A DNA stretch of 64,000 bases from the NCBI GenBank assembly GCA_014872805.1, contig WKFN01000014.1, positions 248,001 to 312,000 on the forward strand, given 5' to 3'. Position numbers and translations under genes: made by a program. Source of the stretch: Opacimonas sp014872805. Its GTDB lineage: Bacteria; Pseudomonadota; Gammaproteobacteria; Enterobacterales; Alteromonadaceae. Below are positions 42,585-50,939 of this stretch, in pieces. The notes beneath the pieces were generated by a model, which saw nothing but the letters and a program-made list of their open reading frames with translations, did no database searches and was not told the origin of the DNA. The first letter of the stretch is position 1. Every line of letters begins with the position of its first letter.

Positions 42585-43352
42585 ATGAGTATGAAGAAGT
42601 TTGTCTTACTGGTCGCAGTGTTGTGGGTCACTACAATCAGTGTGAGTGCCAATGACCTAGTCCGCACAATCAAGACCGTGAAGAACGGGGTGGTGGCCAT
42701 AGGTCTGCATACTCCACTCAAATCAAACGCTCCGGCTATTCGAGGCACTGGGTTTGTGTTTGGCAACGGTCAATACATTGCGACCAATTATCACGTCGTC
42801 GCTCAAACGCTCGATCCAAGTATCGTACAAAATTATGTCGCGCTAACGGGAGAAGGACGTGCGCCAGTGATGCATAAGTTATCCATTGTTGCGATTCAGC
42901 CGGTTCACGATTTGGCAATATTGCAGCTAGAGTCTCCGTTGGTACCCCTTCTGCTCAGTGAAGATGCGTTTTTACCAGAGGGGTCGATGGTGGCATTAAC
43001 TGGATTTCCAATTGGTTCCGTTCTTGGTTTATATCCAGCGACACATCAAGCCATGATCGCGGCGATTACCCCGGATGCAATCCCACTGCACAACACACAA
43101 GGACTGAGTCAGCGTCTCATCGATAAACTTCAAGCACCTTCCATGGTGTATCAACTGGATGGGACCGCCTATCCGGGTAACAGCGGCAGTCCCTTGTATT
43201 CGCCTGTCACCGGCGAAGTGGTTGGGATCATCAACAAAGTCATTGTGAGTGAAGGCAAGGAATCGGCGATCAGTACGCCAACTGGGATCAGTTACGCCAT
43301 TCCCGTGAAATACCTCAGAGCACTGGCGCAAAAACACAATATTCAAGTGTGA
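42585..43352 (+). CDS. secreted trypsin-like serine protease
   Basis: 255 residues: signal peptide (residues 1-22, ending VSA), then a compact chymotrypsin/S1C-like domain without PDZ. The triad is His70 (TNYHVV), Asp109 (VHDLAIL) and Ser200 (PGNSGSP), in the right order and spacing. It is predicted to be periplasmic or secreted. HtrA-like degradases carry PDZ domains, so this may be a specific processing enzyme. The Tat-exported protein and kinase cassette follow 209 bp downstream on the same strand; the ydcF operon diverges upstream. A second ATG two codons in (42591) is an equally possible start. Confidence 0.85.
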   Translation: MSMKKFVLLVAVLWVTTISVSANDLVRTIKTVKNGVVAIGLHTPLKSNAPAIRGTGFVFGNGQYIATNYHVVAQTLDPSIVQNYVALTGEGRAPVMHKLSIVAIQPVHDLAILQLESPLVPLLLSEDAFLPEGSMVALTGFPIGSVLGLYPATHQAMIAAITPDAIPLHNTQGLSQRLIDKLQAPSMVYQLDGTAYPGNSGSPLYSPVTGEVVGIINKVIVSEGKESAISTPTGISYAIPVKYLRALAQKHNIQV

Positions 43353-43402
43353 GTCTGAATGAAAACAAAAAGAAAATGAATGAATCACGACGAACAGCAA
43401 TG

Positions 43403-43427
43403 CTGTCAGAAATTTTTACACTCGATC
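43403..43427 (+). promoter_or_regulatory. upstream activator element of the Tat-protein/kinase operon
   Basis: CTGTCAG, three bases, TTTTTACA, one base, TCG, one base, TC: identical at 20 of 25 positions to the element at 39872-39896 and in the same orientation to a sigma-54-type promoter. Its centre is 59 bp from the -24 GG, one DNA turn less than in the cargo gene. A shared sigma-54 activator is inferred. Confidence 0.6.
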
Positions 43428-43471
43428 GGACGTGGCTTGAAAATAACTTGGTTGATCAATAGCTTAATTTT

Positions 43472-43488
43472 TTGGTGTGAAATTTGCT
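43472..43488 (+). promoter_or_regulatory. candidate sigma-54 promoter of the Tat-protein/kinase operon
   Basis: TTGGTGTGAAATTTGCT has GG and GC 10 bases apart, with TGG and TTGCT matching consensus; the middle of the -24 box (TGT for CAC) is weaker. Start of transcription would be near 43499, leaving a leader of about 63 bases before the ATG with an AAGGAGAGG ribosome-binding site. Confidence 0.6.
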
Positions 43489-43561
43489 ACGCAAATATAC
43501 AGAAAACCATCAATAAGTAGTGAACACTGCAGTTTTCTCACTGATGTGAAGGAGAGGAATA

Positions 43562-44071
43562 ATGGAACACAACAACGTGCCGAGACAAGATAACCAAGCA
43601 AATAACTCGGTGTCAGCCCGCAGAAAGTTTTTAATTAAAACGACCGCTGGCTTAGGGGCTACCTCAGTCATGGCTGCCTTACCTATCAAGTCAGCTTGGG
43701 CAACTGGGGTGGTCAATTCGATTGTTGCTTCCGGCAATGGCTCTGATTTTGCCAATCGTCGCACCGGCATGGACGTGAACTTTTTGAGTGTTCAACAGTT
43801 GCAAAGCTTGAATTTGGATCCCAATAGTTACGTAGGCTATGAATCAGAAATCAACACAATTAATTCGTCCACGAGCCCAATGATGCCCACGGATGCAGAA
43901 ATGCGCGCAGCATTTGTGCTCAATCAACTTCTGGATGGAAGCAATGGTATCAATTATCCAGTGGTGGATCTCAGTGCTGATCCGTCCTTTACGGTAACGG
44001 TTTTTGAAGATAAGATAGCTAATGCATCCGCCATGGATATCCAGATGGCCTATGATGCACTCACGGCGTAA
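43562..44071 (+). CDS. Tat-exported small protein of unknown function
   Basis: 169 residues with a twin-arginine signal: SARRKFLIKT at 18-27, a hydrophobic stretch and a likely cut after AWA (about residue 47). The mature part of about 120 residues has a Ser/Thr/Asn-rich first half (SGNGSDFANRRTGMDVNFLSV, NTINSSTSPMMPTDAEM) and an acidic second half, with no Cys. No family is recognised. It is first in a row with a PqqD-like chaperone, an HPr-kinase-like enzyme and a nucleotidyltransferase, and could be the target they modify before export, since Tat carries folded proteins. That role is inference. Confidence 0.75.
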   Translation: MEHNNVPRQDNQANNSVSARRKFLIKTTAGLGATSVMAALPIKSAWATGVVNSIVASGNGSDFANRRTGMDVNFLSVQQLQSLNLDPNSYVGYESEINTINSSTSPMMPTDAEMRAAFVLNQLLDGSNGINYPVVDLSADPSFTVTVFEDKIANASAMDIQMAYDALTA

Positions 44072-44107
44072 ATGCCAAACATTGAATTTGTTTAGAGGAT
44101 CTCAAGG

Positions 44108-44356
44108 ATGAGTCAATTGTCACATTTTTTACAAGCAGGAGTGCATGCCCACCCTTTTTCAGACCGCAGTGGTACGGTATTGTTTAATGAAAAAACCACC
44201 CAAATGCTCACCGTGTTTTTTACCCAGGACAAGCTGAATCAAGTCCTGTCACATTATTCTCAACAAATTCCATTGTCAGCCGATGAATTATCTATGGTCA
44301 AATCGTTAATTCGCCAAGAGTTTATTTATCAAGATCCACTGCAACAGGCGAGCTAA
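44108..44356 (+). CDS. HPr-rel-A system PqqD-like peptide chaperone
   Basis: 82-residue winged-helix-type protein of the PqqD superfamily. The order SGTVLFNEKTTQMLTVFF then SADELSMVKSLIRQEFIYQ matches the strand-strand-helix pattern of peptide-recognition (RRE-like) domains, which hold a leader peptide for a modifying enzyme. In this system it is paired with the kinase-like gene 21 bp downstream. AGAGGA lies about 8 bases before the ATG. Its partner peptide is not known; the Tat protein just upstream is the nearest candidate. Confidence 0.75.
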   Translation: MSQLSHFLQAGVHAHPFSDRSGTVLFNEKTTQMLTVFFTQDKLNQVLSHYSQQIPLSADELSMVKSLIRQEFIYQDPLQQAS

Positions 44357-44377
44357 GCAAGCTAAGAGACGCTGACA

Positions 44378-45250
44378 GTGACAGAAACGTATGATGTATT
44401 GATACCGCCGTTTAACTTTCGGGTGCAAACCGATATTGCCTTAGTAGAACAAAACCTCCATACCCTATACGGACAACAGTTGCTGCCTGAGGGATCTTTG
44501 CCGTTTATTGACTATCATGTTGCGGTTCGTCGCTCAACGGGTTTGAGACGGTGGTTTCGGCCACAAGCCTCGTTTTTTTGTGACCAACACGAACCGCTGA
44601 AGCCTTTGCCTCTTAGTCAAGCGTTTGCCATGCTGGAATGGGGGATGAACTGGACCATTGCCGCGCATGAGTTGCAGCATGTCATTGTGCATTCTGGGAT
44701 CTTAGCCAAGCACAACCAAGCCATTCTCTTCCCATCTCCTCCGGGATCGGGTAAGAGTACGATGTCGGCGTATTTGGCGTTTAATGGATGGCGCTTGTTA
44801 TCAGACGAGATGGCTGTGATCGATCCCGAATCACTTGAGGCGATCCCATTTGCCAGACCGATTTGCCTTAAAAATAAAAGCATTAATTTGGCGCAGTCAT
44901 GGTTTCCTGATGCGCCATTTTCCACTGTCGCCAGAGACACTCATAAGGGGGATGTGATTCACCTTAAAGCCCCCCTTAACGAAGACGACCGTTTTGCTCC
45001 AGCGCCAATCAAAGGCATTATCTTTCCCAAATATAATCCCAATATCACAGACATACAGATCACTCAACTCAACCAATCTCAAGCCATGCATGAACTTGCG
45101 GACAATGCATTTAATTTTTCATTGATGGCACATCGAGGCTTTAAGGCTTTAACGAGTGTGGTGGAGCAAGCGGACAGTTATCACATCGAATATCGGGATG
45201 CCGCTGACGTCAAGGCCTTCCTAGAACAAGAGGTTTTGGGATATGTGTAA
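44378..45250 (+). CDS. HPr kinase-related protein A (HprK-rel-A)
   Basis: 290-residue cytosolic protein distantly related to HPr serine kinase/phosphorylase. The P-loop is PPGSGKST (121-128), preceded by HVIVHSGILAKHNQAILFPS and followed by GWRLLSDEMAVID (137-149), the counterpart of the HprK segment with catalytic acidic residues. The N-terminal 90 residues differ from HprK. GTG start at 44378. No PTS HPr gene is nearby, so the target is probably something else; relatives in lasso-peptide clusters phosphorylate a peptide. It overlaps the nucleotidyltransferase gene by 8 bp. Confidence 0.82.
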   Translation: MTETYDVLIPPFNFRVQTDIALVEQNLHTLYGQQLLPEGSLPFIDYHVAVRRSTGLRRWFRPQASFFCDQHEPLKPLPLSQAFAMLEWGMNWTIAAHELQHVIVHSGILAKHNQAILFPSPPGSGKSTMSAYLAFNGWRLLSDEMAVIDPESLEAIPFARPICLKNKSINLAQSWFPDAPFSTVARDTHKGDVIHLKAPLNEDDRFAPAPIKGIIFPKYNPNITDIQITQLNQSQAMHELADNAFNFSLMAHRGFKALTSVVEQADSYHIEYRDAADVKAFLEQEVLGYV

Positions 45251-46382
45251 GCTTGGTCAACAAGACTTAATCAGACTCTTCGTCATGCCTCACACCGCAC
45301 TGGAATATAATGAGACACAGTGGTCGGGTATCGTGCAGTTATTGCGTCATGAAAAGCTCCTCGCTCGATACGGTTATCGCATGGCTGATCATCACCTGTT
45401 AGAACAATTGCCATTACCGGTTCAGCATCATTTTAATAATGCAATGGATGTCACTGCACGGCATATTCATCAAGTTCATCATACGGTCAAACACATCCAT
45501 CGTCTGTTGGGTGAGTCTTATCCAATGATTGTGTTAAAAGGTGCGGCGTATACCTTGTTGGGGGATGTCGTCAGCCGAGGGCGTATTTACAGCGATATTG
45601 ATATTTGGGTGCAGCAAGCAGATATCGCCGGCGCTGAACAGCAACTCAAGCTGACGGGCTGGTTCAGAGATGAAATGGATGATTATGATGAGCGGTATTA
45701 TCGAGAATGGGCCCATGAAATCCCGCCAATGTATCACGGTGCGAGTGGCGCGGTGCTGGATATGCATCATAACATTGTTCCTCCCGTGTCGGGTCGCGCG
45801 GTGGATGTGAGTTTTTTTACTCAACACACAGAGGTGACCGCTTCGGGGGTGAGAGTGTTATCACTGCCAGCACGAACACTGCACAGTACCATTCATTTGT
45901 TATTTAATGAAGAATGTGAATACGCTTTGCGAGACTTGACTGATTTGGTGTTGATGTTTGAGCAGTTTTCATTGGATGATTGGTATGGTTATCTGGCGCT
46001 TGCTGAACAAACTGGGTTTGCTAGAGAAGGTGTCATGGCGATTACATTATGTCAAAACATGTTGAATCTTTCGGTACCAGATGCCATAGTAAAACAAGCT
46101 TTACCGATACAAAAGGAAGTCTCAACACGCGTGTTAGTCGCTCTTTATCAACGCATTATGGCCAGCTCACATCCATTAGTGGCGAGTCGCTTAAGTAAAG
46201 TATGTGAAACATTCATTTGGTTAAGAGGACATTACTTAAAAATGCCCTGGACATTGTTGCTGTATCATATAATGATGAAAGCCTACCGAAGCACAGCTCA
46301 AATATTGCTGGGCAGACATATCTTTACCAAGACAGATCCTGAGTCAGTAAGGCCTTTTAAGACACAACAAGGTATAGAGTGA
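45243..46382 (+). CDS. nucleotidyltransferase family protein (NTP_transf_5-like)
   Basis: 379 residues. The polymerase-beta-type site is seen as MIVLKGAAYTLLGD (95-108) followed by RIYSDIDIWV, with metal ligands Asp118 and Asp120; the rest is helical. Such proteins accompany HprK-like kinases and PqqD-like proteins in peptide-modification gene sets and may transfer a nucleotide to a protein or sugar phosphate. The substrate is unknown. It starts within the end of the kinase gene (8-bp overlap) and is followed after 29 bp by an epimerase gene, probably in the same operon. Confidence 0.78.
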   Translation: MCKLGQQDLIRLFVMPHTALEYNETQWSGIVQLLRHEKLLARYGYRMADHHLLEQLPLPVQHHFNNAMDVTARHIHQVHHTVKHIHRLLGESYPMIVLKGAAYTLLGDVVSRGRIYSDIDIWVQQADIAGAEQQLKLTGWFRDEMDDYDERYYREWAHEIPPMYHGASGAVLDMHHNIVPPVSGRAVDVSFFTQHTEVTASGVRVLSLPARTLHSTIHLLFNEECEYALRDLTDLVLMFEQFSLDDWYGYLALAEQTGFAREGVMAITLCQNMLNLSVPDAIVKQALPIQKEVSTRVLVALYQRIMASSHPLVASRLSKVCETFIWLRGHYLKMPWTLLLYHIMMKAYRSTAQILLGRHIFTKTDPESVRPFKTQQGIE

Positions 46383-46411
46383 GCGCACAAGAAGCAAAAG
46401 GAGATGCATAA

Positions 46412-47440
46412 ATGAAAATATTAGTCACAGGCGCAGCCGGTTTTATTGGTGCACATGTTGTACGAGCCTTATTAGAGCGCGGTGATCAGGTTGTGGGGTT
46501 GGATAACCTGAATGACTATTATGATCCGCAACTAAAGCATGACCGACTTGAGTGGATCAACTCACACCCCAACAGCAATCAGTTTGCTTTTCATAAACTC
46601 GATGTGGCTGACCGCGATAGTCTGGCGTCTCTTTTTTCCGCTGAGCAATTTGAGCGAGTGATCCACCTTGCCGCGCAAGCAGGTGTACGTTACTCAATTG
46701 ACAATCCACATGCGTATATTGACAGTAATATCGTCGGGTTTATGAATATTCTGGAAGGATGTCGACACCACCAAGTACAGCACCTTGTGTATGCATCATC
46801 CAGTTCGGTTTACGGGGCGAACGAGTCTATGCCGTTTTCGGTCTCGGATAATGTGGATCATCCAGTTTCTTTATATGCAGCAAGCAAAAAAGCCAATGAA
46901 TTGATGGCGCATACCTATAGTCATTTGTTCGGGTTACCTACCACAGGACTGCGCTTTTTTACCGTTTATGGCCCATGGGGACGTCCTGATATGGCCCCGA
47001 TAAAGTTTGCTAAAGCTATCTTGGCTGATGCACCAATCAAGGTATATAACTATGGTAATCATCGCCGAGACTTTACGTATATCGACGATATCGTTAACGG
47101 CGTTGTACGCATTTGTGAGCATATCGCTACACCTGATCCTGATTGGCAAGGAGATGAACCAAAACCGGCTTCATCCAAAGCACCTTGGCGCGTCTACAAC
47201 ATTGGTGCACAAACCCCAGTGCACTTATTGAATTTCATCGAAACTCTGGAACAGGCTCTTGGCAAAACAGCCGACAAACAAATGCTACCCATGCAACCAG
47301 GCGATGTACAAGATACGTATGCTGACGTTGAAGCGTTAGTGAACGCAGTGAATTATCGTCCAGCTGTCGGTGTTGAAGAGGGCGTGGCTCGCTTTATCCA
47401 ATGGTATCGTAACTATCACAGTGATGATGCTACCTCCTGA
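46412..47440 (+). CDS. NAD-dependent sugar epimerase (UDP-glucuronate 4-epimerase-like)
   Basis: 342-residue short-chain dehydrogenase of the extended type. GAAGFIG (7-13) binds NAD, YAASK holds the catalytic Tyr and Lys, and GLDNLNDYYDPQLKHDRL and FFTVYGPWGRPDMAPIKF are typical of UDP-glucuronate 4-epimerases making UDP-galacturonate. It would supply an acidic sugar for the exopolysaccharide although it lies outside the main locus. AAAAGGAGATG precedes the ATG. A strong hairpin beyond the stop terminates the opposite strand (glcB), not this gene. Confidence 0.88.
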   Translation: MKILVTGAAGFIGAHVVRALLERGDQVVGLDNLNDYYDPQLKHDRLEWINSHPNSNQFAFHKLDVADRDSLASLFSAEQFERVIHLAAQAGVRYSIDNPHAYIDSNIVGFMNILEGCRHHQVQHLVYASSSSVYGANESMPFSVSDNVDHPVSLYAASKKANELMAHTYSHLFGLPTTGLRFFTVYGPWGRPDMAPIKFAKAILADAPIKVYNYGNHRRDFTYIDDIVNGVVRICEHIATPDPDWQGDEPKPASSKAPWRVYNIGAQTPVHLLNFIETLEQALGKTADKQMLPMQPGDVQDTYADVEALVNAVNYRPAVGVEEGVARFIQWYRNYHSDDATS

Positions 47441-47458
47441 TACCCCTACGACTTGATC

Positions 47459-47497
47459 AAAAAAGCCCAAGCTAACAAAGATAATATTAGCTTAGGC
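47459..47497 (-). terminator. rho-independent terminator of glcB
   Basis: On the minus strand GCC-AAGCTAA pairs with TTAGCTT-GGC (one internal mismatch) around an 11-base AT-rich loop, followed by six T. It lies 53 bp beyond the glcB stop. Confidence 0.7.
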
Positions 47498-47549
47498 AAG
47501 GTTGGTACGTTTTGCGAATTTGCTTATTAACTAAGCAATCCTCGGTTTA

Positions 47550-49718
47550 TCAACCGTGTAATGCTTTCATCTCACGACGACGTGCATGCAATAATGGTTC
47601 AGTATAACCGCTCGGTTGAACGGTACCCAAGATAATCAAATCGCGTGCAGCTTGAAAGCCGATAGAATTGGCGAGATCCGGACACATTGGGATATAGTCT
47701 GCGTCGTTGGCGTTCTGCTCATCTACCAGTTGTGCCATACGTGCCATGGTTTTATCCACTTGTTCTAACGATACGAGTTTATGTTCAAGCCAATTAGCAA
47801 TGTGTTGGGCGGAAATACGAAGGGTTGCACGGTCTTCCATCAAGCCAACATTATTGATGTCCGGCACTTTTGAACAGCCTACGCCTTGATGTACCCAGCG
47901 TACAACATATCCAAGGATCCCTTGAATGTTATTGTCGAGTTCACGTTGGATTTCATCCGCACTTAAGGTACGGCCAGCTTCCATTAACGGAATATCAAGG
48001 ATCGTATCAATGCCGTCAAAACTTTCGGCTTTCATTTGCTCTTGTAAAGCAAACACATTGATTTGATGATAATGCAGAGCGTGTAAGGTGGCTGCCGTGG
48101 GTGATGGTACCCATGCCGTATTCGCCCCAGCTTGTGGGTGACCGATTTTGACTTCCATCATATTGGCCATTTGATCAGGGATTGGCCACATGCCTTTACC
48201 AATTTGCGCTTTACCAGACATTTCACATGCTAGACCTGTAGTGACGTTGGCTTTTTCGTATGCACCAATCCAAGGACGTTGCTTGAGTTCGGCTTTTGGC
48301 GCAAAGGCGCCGGCTTTCATCGACGTATGAATTTCATCACCGGTACGGTCTAAGAAACCCGTATTGATGAAAACAGTACGGAAACGCGCTGCAGCAATAC
48401 AAGCTTGTAAATTAACAGAGGTACGACGCTCTTCGTCCATGATGCCGATTTTGAGCGTATAGCGCTCAAGACCTAGTGCATCTTCAATGGCATTAAATAA
48501 GTCATTGGCAAATGCGACTTCTTCGGGTCCATGCATTTTCGGTTTTACGATATAAATGCTGTTTTCTTTTGAATTTTGGAAAGGCGAGTTGCCTTTGAGG
48601 TCATGCATACCGATCAAAGAAGTGATCATTCCATCCATAATGCCTTCTGGGATGGGCTGATCGTTGAATAAAATGGCGTCATTTGTCATCAAGTGACCCA
48701 CGTTACGCACAAACATGAGACTGCGTCCAGAAAGCGTCAAGTTGCCACTATCAAAGGTGGTGTAGATGCGATCTGCTTGCATCTTACGTGTGATGGTCTT
48801 GCCATTTTTGTTCATTTCGATAGATAGACTACCTTGCATCAGCCCTAACCAGTTTTGATAGACCAGCGTTTTGTCTTCGGCGTCGACGGCTGCAACAGAA
48901 TCTTCACAATCCATGATGGTCGTCAGCGCAGATTCAATCACAATGTCTTTGATGCTGGCAGGATCCGCGTCGGCAATGGGATGGTCAGTAGCGAACTGTA
49001 ACTCAACATGTAAACCGTTATTGCGCAGTAAGATTGCACTTGGCTTGGTCAAACTGCCTTGATATCCGACTACTTGTTGCGGTTGTTGCAAGCTTGTGCT
49101 CGAGCCGTCTTTTAATGCAATAGCAAGCTGTCCTTCAGTAATGGTATAAGCGGTCGCATCAGTATGTGAACCGACTTTTAGAGGCGCAATAGTATCGAGG
49201 TATTTACGAGCTTGCGCAATGACCTTTTGACCACGTGTGGCATTGTAGCCATTGGTTTTTTCTGCACCGTCGTCTTCACTGATCACATCCGTGCCGTAAA
49301 GTGCATCATACAAGCTACCCCATCGCGCATTCACTGCGTTCAAAGCGTAGCGAGCGTTGTTAATTGGGACAACCAGCTGTGGACCTGCAAGGGTGGCAAT
49401 TTCCGCATCAACATTGGCCGTTTCGACACGACTTTCTAAAGGTGCGTCAACGAGATAACCGATTTTTTGTAAGAACGCTTTGTACTGCTCAAAATCCGCC
49501 TCAGGTTGGCCAACGTGAAAACCATCTATTTGGGCTTGCAGTTGGTCGCGCTTTTCTAATAAAGCCTGATTGCGTGGCACGAAGTTTTCGAGGATTTGTT
49601 CGAATGCTGTCCAAAAATGAGCAAAGTCTACGCCTGTGTTGGCGATGGCTTGTTGTTCGATAAATTGGTCGAGTTCGGTGGCTACGGACAATTTGCCGCG
49701 GCGGATATATTGCGTCAT
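47550..49718 (-). CDS. glcB: malate synthase G
   Basis: Condenses glyoxylate with acetyl-CoA to malate, the second step of the glyoxylate shunt; cytosolic. At 722 residues it is full length for the monomeric G form. The conserved blocks TTIMDCEDSVAAVD, YIVKPKMHGPEEVAF, GIMDEERRTSVNL and VGCSKVPDINNVGLMEDRA (with the catalytic Asp) are all present. CGGAG lies 9 bases before the ATG. A perfect 15-bp palindrome overlaps the -35 region upstream, and the LysR regulator gene is immediately upstream on the same strand. Confidence 0.97.
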   Translation of the reverse strand: MTQYIRRGKLSVATELDQFIEQQAIANTGVDFAHFWTAFEQILENFVPRNQALLEKRDQLQAQIDGFHVGQPEADFEQYKAFLQKIGYLVDAPLESRVETANVDAEIATLAGPQLVVPINNARYALNAVNARWGSLYDALYGTDVISEDDGAEKTNGYNATRGQKVIAQARKYLDTIAPLKVGSHTDATAYTITEGQLAIALKDGSSTSLQQPQQVVGYQGSLTKPSAILLRNNGLHVELQFATDHPIADADPASIKDIVIESALTTIMDCEDSVAAVDAEDKTLVYQNWLGLMQGSLSIEMNKNGKTITRKMQADRIYTTFDSGNLTLSGRSLMFVRNVGHLMTNDAILFNDQPIPEGIMDGMITSLIGMHDLKGNSPFQNSKENSIYIVKPKMHGPEEVAFANDLFNAIEDALGLERYTLKIGIMDEERRTSVNLQACIAAARFRTVFINTGFLDRTGDEIHTSMKAGAFAPKAELKQRPWIGAYEKANVTTGLACEMSGKAQIGKGMWPIPDQMANMMEVKIGHPQAGANTAWVPSPTAATLHALHYHQINVFALQEQMKAESFDGIDTILDIPLMEAGRTLSADEIQRELDNNIQGILGYVVRWVHQGVGCSKVPDINNVGLMEDRATLRISAQHIANWLEHKLVSLEQVDKTMARMAQLVDEQNANDADYIPMCPDLANSIGFQAARDLIILGTVQPSGYTEPLLHARRREMKALHG

Positions 49719-49804
49719 ATTCTGACTCCGGTAGTGGTACTTGCTTTGACATTAATTATAAAGCAACACCTTATATTCTTAACATTATAACAATGATGTT
49801 AAAT

Positions 49805-49819
49805 ATTCACATTGTGAAT
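49805..49819. promoter_or_regulatory. palindromic operator before glcB
   Basis: ATTCACA and TGTGAAT flank one base, a perfect 15-bp palindrome that also contains T-N11-A, the LysR-type core. On the minus strand its right half overlaps a -35-like TGTGAA, 16 bp before an extended -10 (TGTTATAAT), about 90 bp from the glcB ATG. A 13-of-15 matching palindrome lies before aceA. Confidence 0.6.
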
Positions 49820-49823
49820 GTTT

Positions 49824-50768
49824 TTAATGATTTGCCATATTATCGGCAACATCTGCAATTAAACGTCTCAACCACATGTGACCAGCGTCATGATGCAGTA
49901 GTGCGCTCCATGCCATTTTTAGTGCTATCGGCGGAATATCAAATGGTGGTGCAGTAATTTCAAGTTCTGGATCATCCGCGTAAATTCGAGCGGCGCGAGA
50001 AGGCAATGTGGCAATCAAGTTTTGCGTTTTGGCTAACTGCAATGCAGCATGATAGTGGCGAGTAAACACCCGAATGTTACGTTTTTTGCCGAGTTTTGTC
50101 AGTTCTGCATCGACCCAACCGAGTTTCTGTACTTCATTGGGATCAATCCCTACACCAATTCCAAATCCGGTCTTACTGACCCATATATGCTTGGATTTAA
50201 GGTAGCTATCGAGATTGAATTTATTGGCAATATCGTTACTTTTGGCGAATACGCATGAAAAATTATCATACCAGATCACTTTTTGATGGAATGATAAGGG
50301 TAAGTCATCGAAGCGGTTTATCGCCATATCAACGCGACCTTGCTCGACATCGTGGAACGTCACGTCCGATGGCGTAATCAAATCCAGCGTGATATGAGGC
50401 GCTTGTTCGTTGATAGTATCAATCAGTTCGAGTAACAAAGTGGATTCGGCGTAATCAGAGGTCATGATACGGAAAGTACGGGTAGACGTTTCAGGGTCAA
50501 AATCGGTTTCTGGTTGAATCGAGGTTTCTAGCTGACTGAGTACATCTCGAATAACCGGTCTGAGCTCTAACGCCCGTTTGGTCGGTGTCATGCCCTCACT
50601 CGTACGCACCAGTAATGGATCTTTAAAAAGGTCACGTAGACGTTTCAAACCATTACTCATGGCTGGTTGTGTAATACTGAGCTGGTTGGCTGCTTTGGTT
50701 ACACTTCCCTCTCTTAGTAACACGTCTAAATAGACTAAGAGATTGAGATCAATCTTGGAAATGTTCAT
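49824..50768 (-). CDS. LysR family transcriptional regulator
   Basis: 314 residues: an N-terminal winged helix-turn-helix (LNLLVYLDVLLREGSVTKAANQLSITQPAMSNGLKRLRD, residues 8-45) and a periplasmic-binding-like effector domain. It lies between glcB and aceA, all on the minus strand, and matched palindromes with the T-N11-A core occur before both, so it probably controls the glyoxylate shunt. Whether it activates or represses, and its effector, cannot be told. AAGAAGG precedes the ATG. An ATTAG-T-CTAAT dyad at 50831-50841 in its own leader region may serve autoregulation. Confidence 0.85.
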   Translation of the reverse strand: MNISKIDLNLLVYLDVLLREGSVTKAANQLSITQPAMSNGLKRLRDLFKDPLLVRTSEGMTPTKRALELRPVIRDVLSQLETSIQPETDFDPETSTRTFRIMTSDYAESTLLLELIDTINEQAPHITLDLITPSDVTFHDVEQGRVDMAINRFDDLPLSFHQKVIWYDNFSCVFAKSNDIANKFNLDSYLKSKHIWVSKTGFGIGVGIDPNEVQKLGWVDAELTKLGKKRNIRVFTRHYHAALQLAKTQNLIATLPSRAARIYADDPELEITAPPFDIPPIALKMAWSALLHHDAGHMWLRRLIADVADNMANH

Positions 50769-50876
50769 GGTTACGCCTTCTTATTTGCTTAAAATCATTA
50801 TATAAACTGCCATGCGCTTTGCGATACGCTATTAGTCTAATGAATGAAAGGCGATGTTTATATTTTTATAATCTAT

Positions 50877-50902
50877 AAAAAAGCCCAGTAAAACTGGGCT
50901 TT
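50877..50902 (-). terminator. rho-independent terminator of aceA
   Basis: On the minus strand a perfect 9-bp stem AAAGCCCAG/CTGGGCTTT around a 5-base loop is followed by a T run, 38 bp past the aceA stop. It insulates the LysR gene from aceA transcription. Confidence 0.85.
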
Positions 50903-50939
50903 GTGTAGGGTACTAATTCAGTACAAACAATCTAATCAA

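Noticed and set aside
43394..43406. ACAGCAATGCTGT hairpin after the protease gene, considered as a terminator
   Set aside because: Only a 5-bp stem, no direct T run, and it touches the shared regulatory element, which explains the sequence better.
43562..46382. Interpretation of the Tat/PqqD/HprK-like cassette as a lasso-peptide cluster
   Set aside because: No asparagine-synthase-like cyclase or transglutaminase-like protease is nearby; the amidotransferase at 27944-29833 belongs to the exosortase locus, and the Tat protein is far larger than a lasso precursor.
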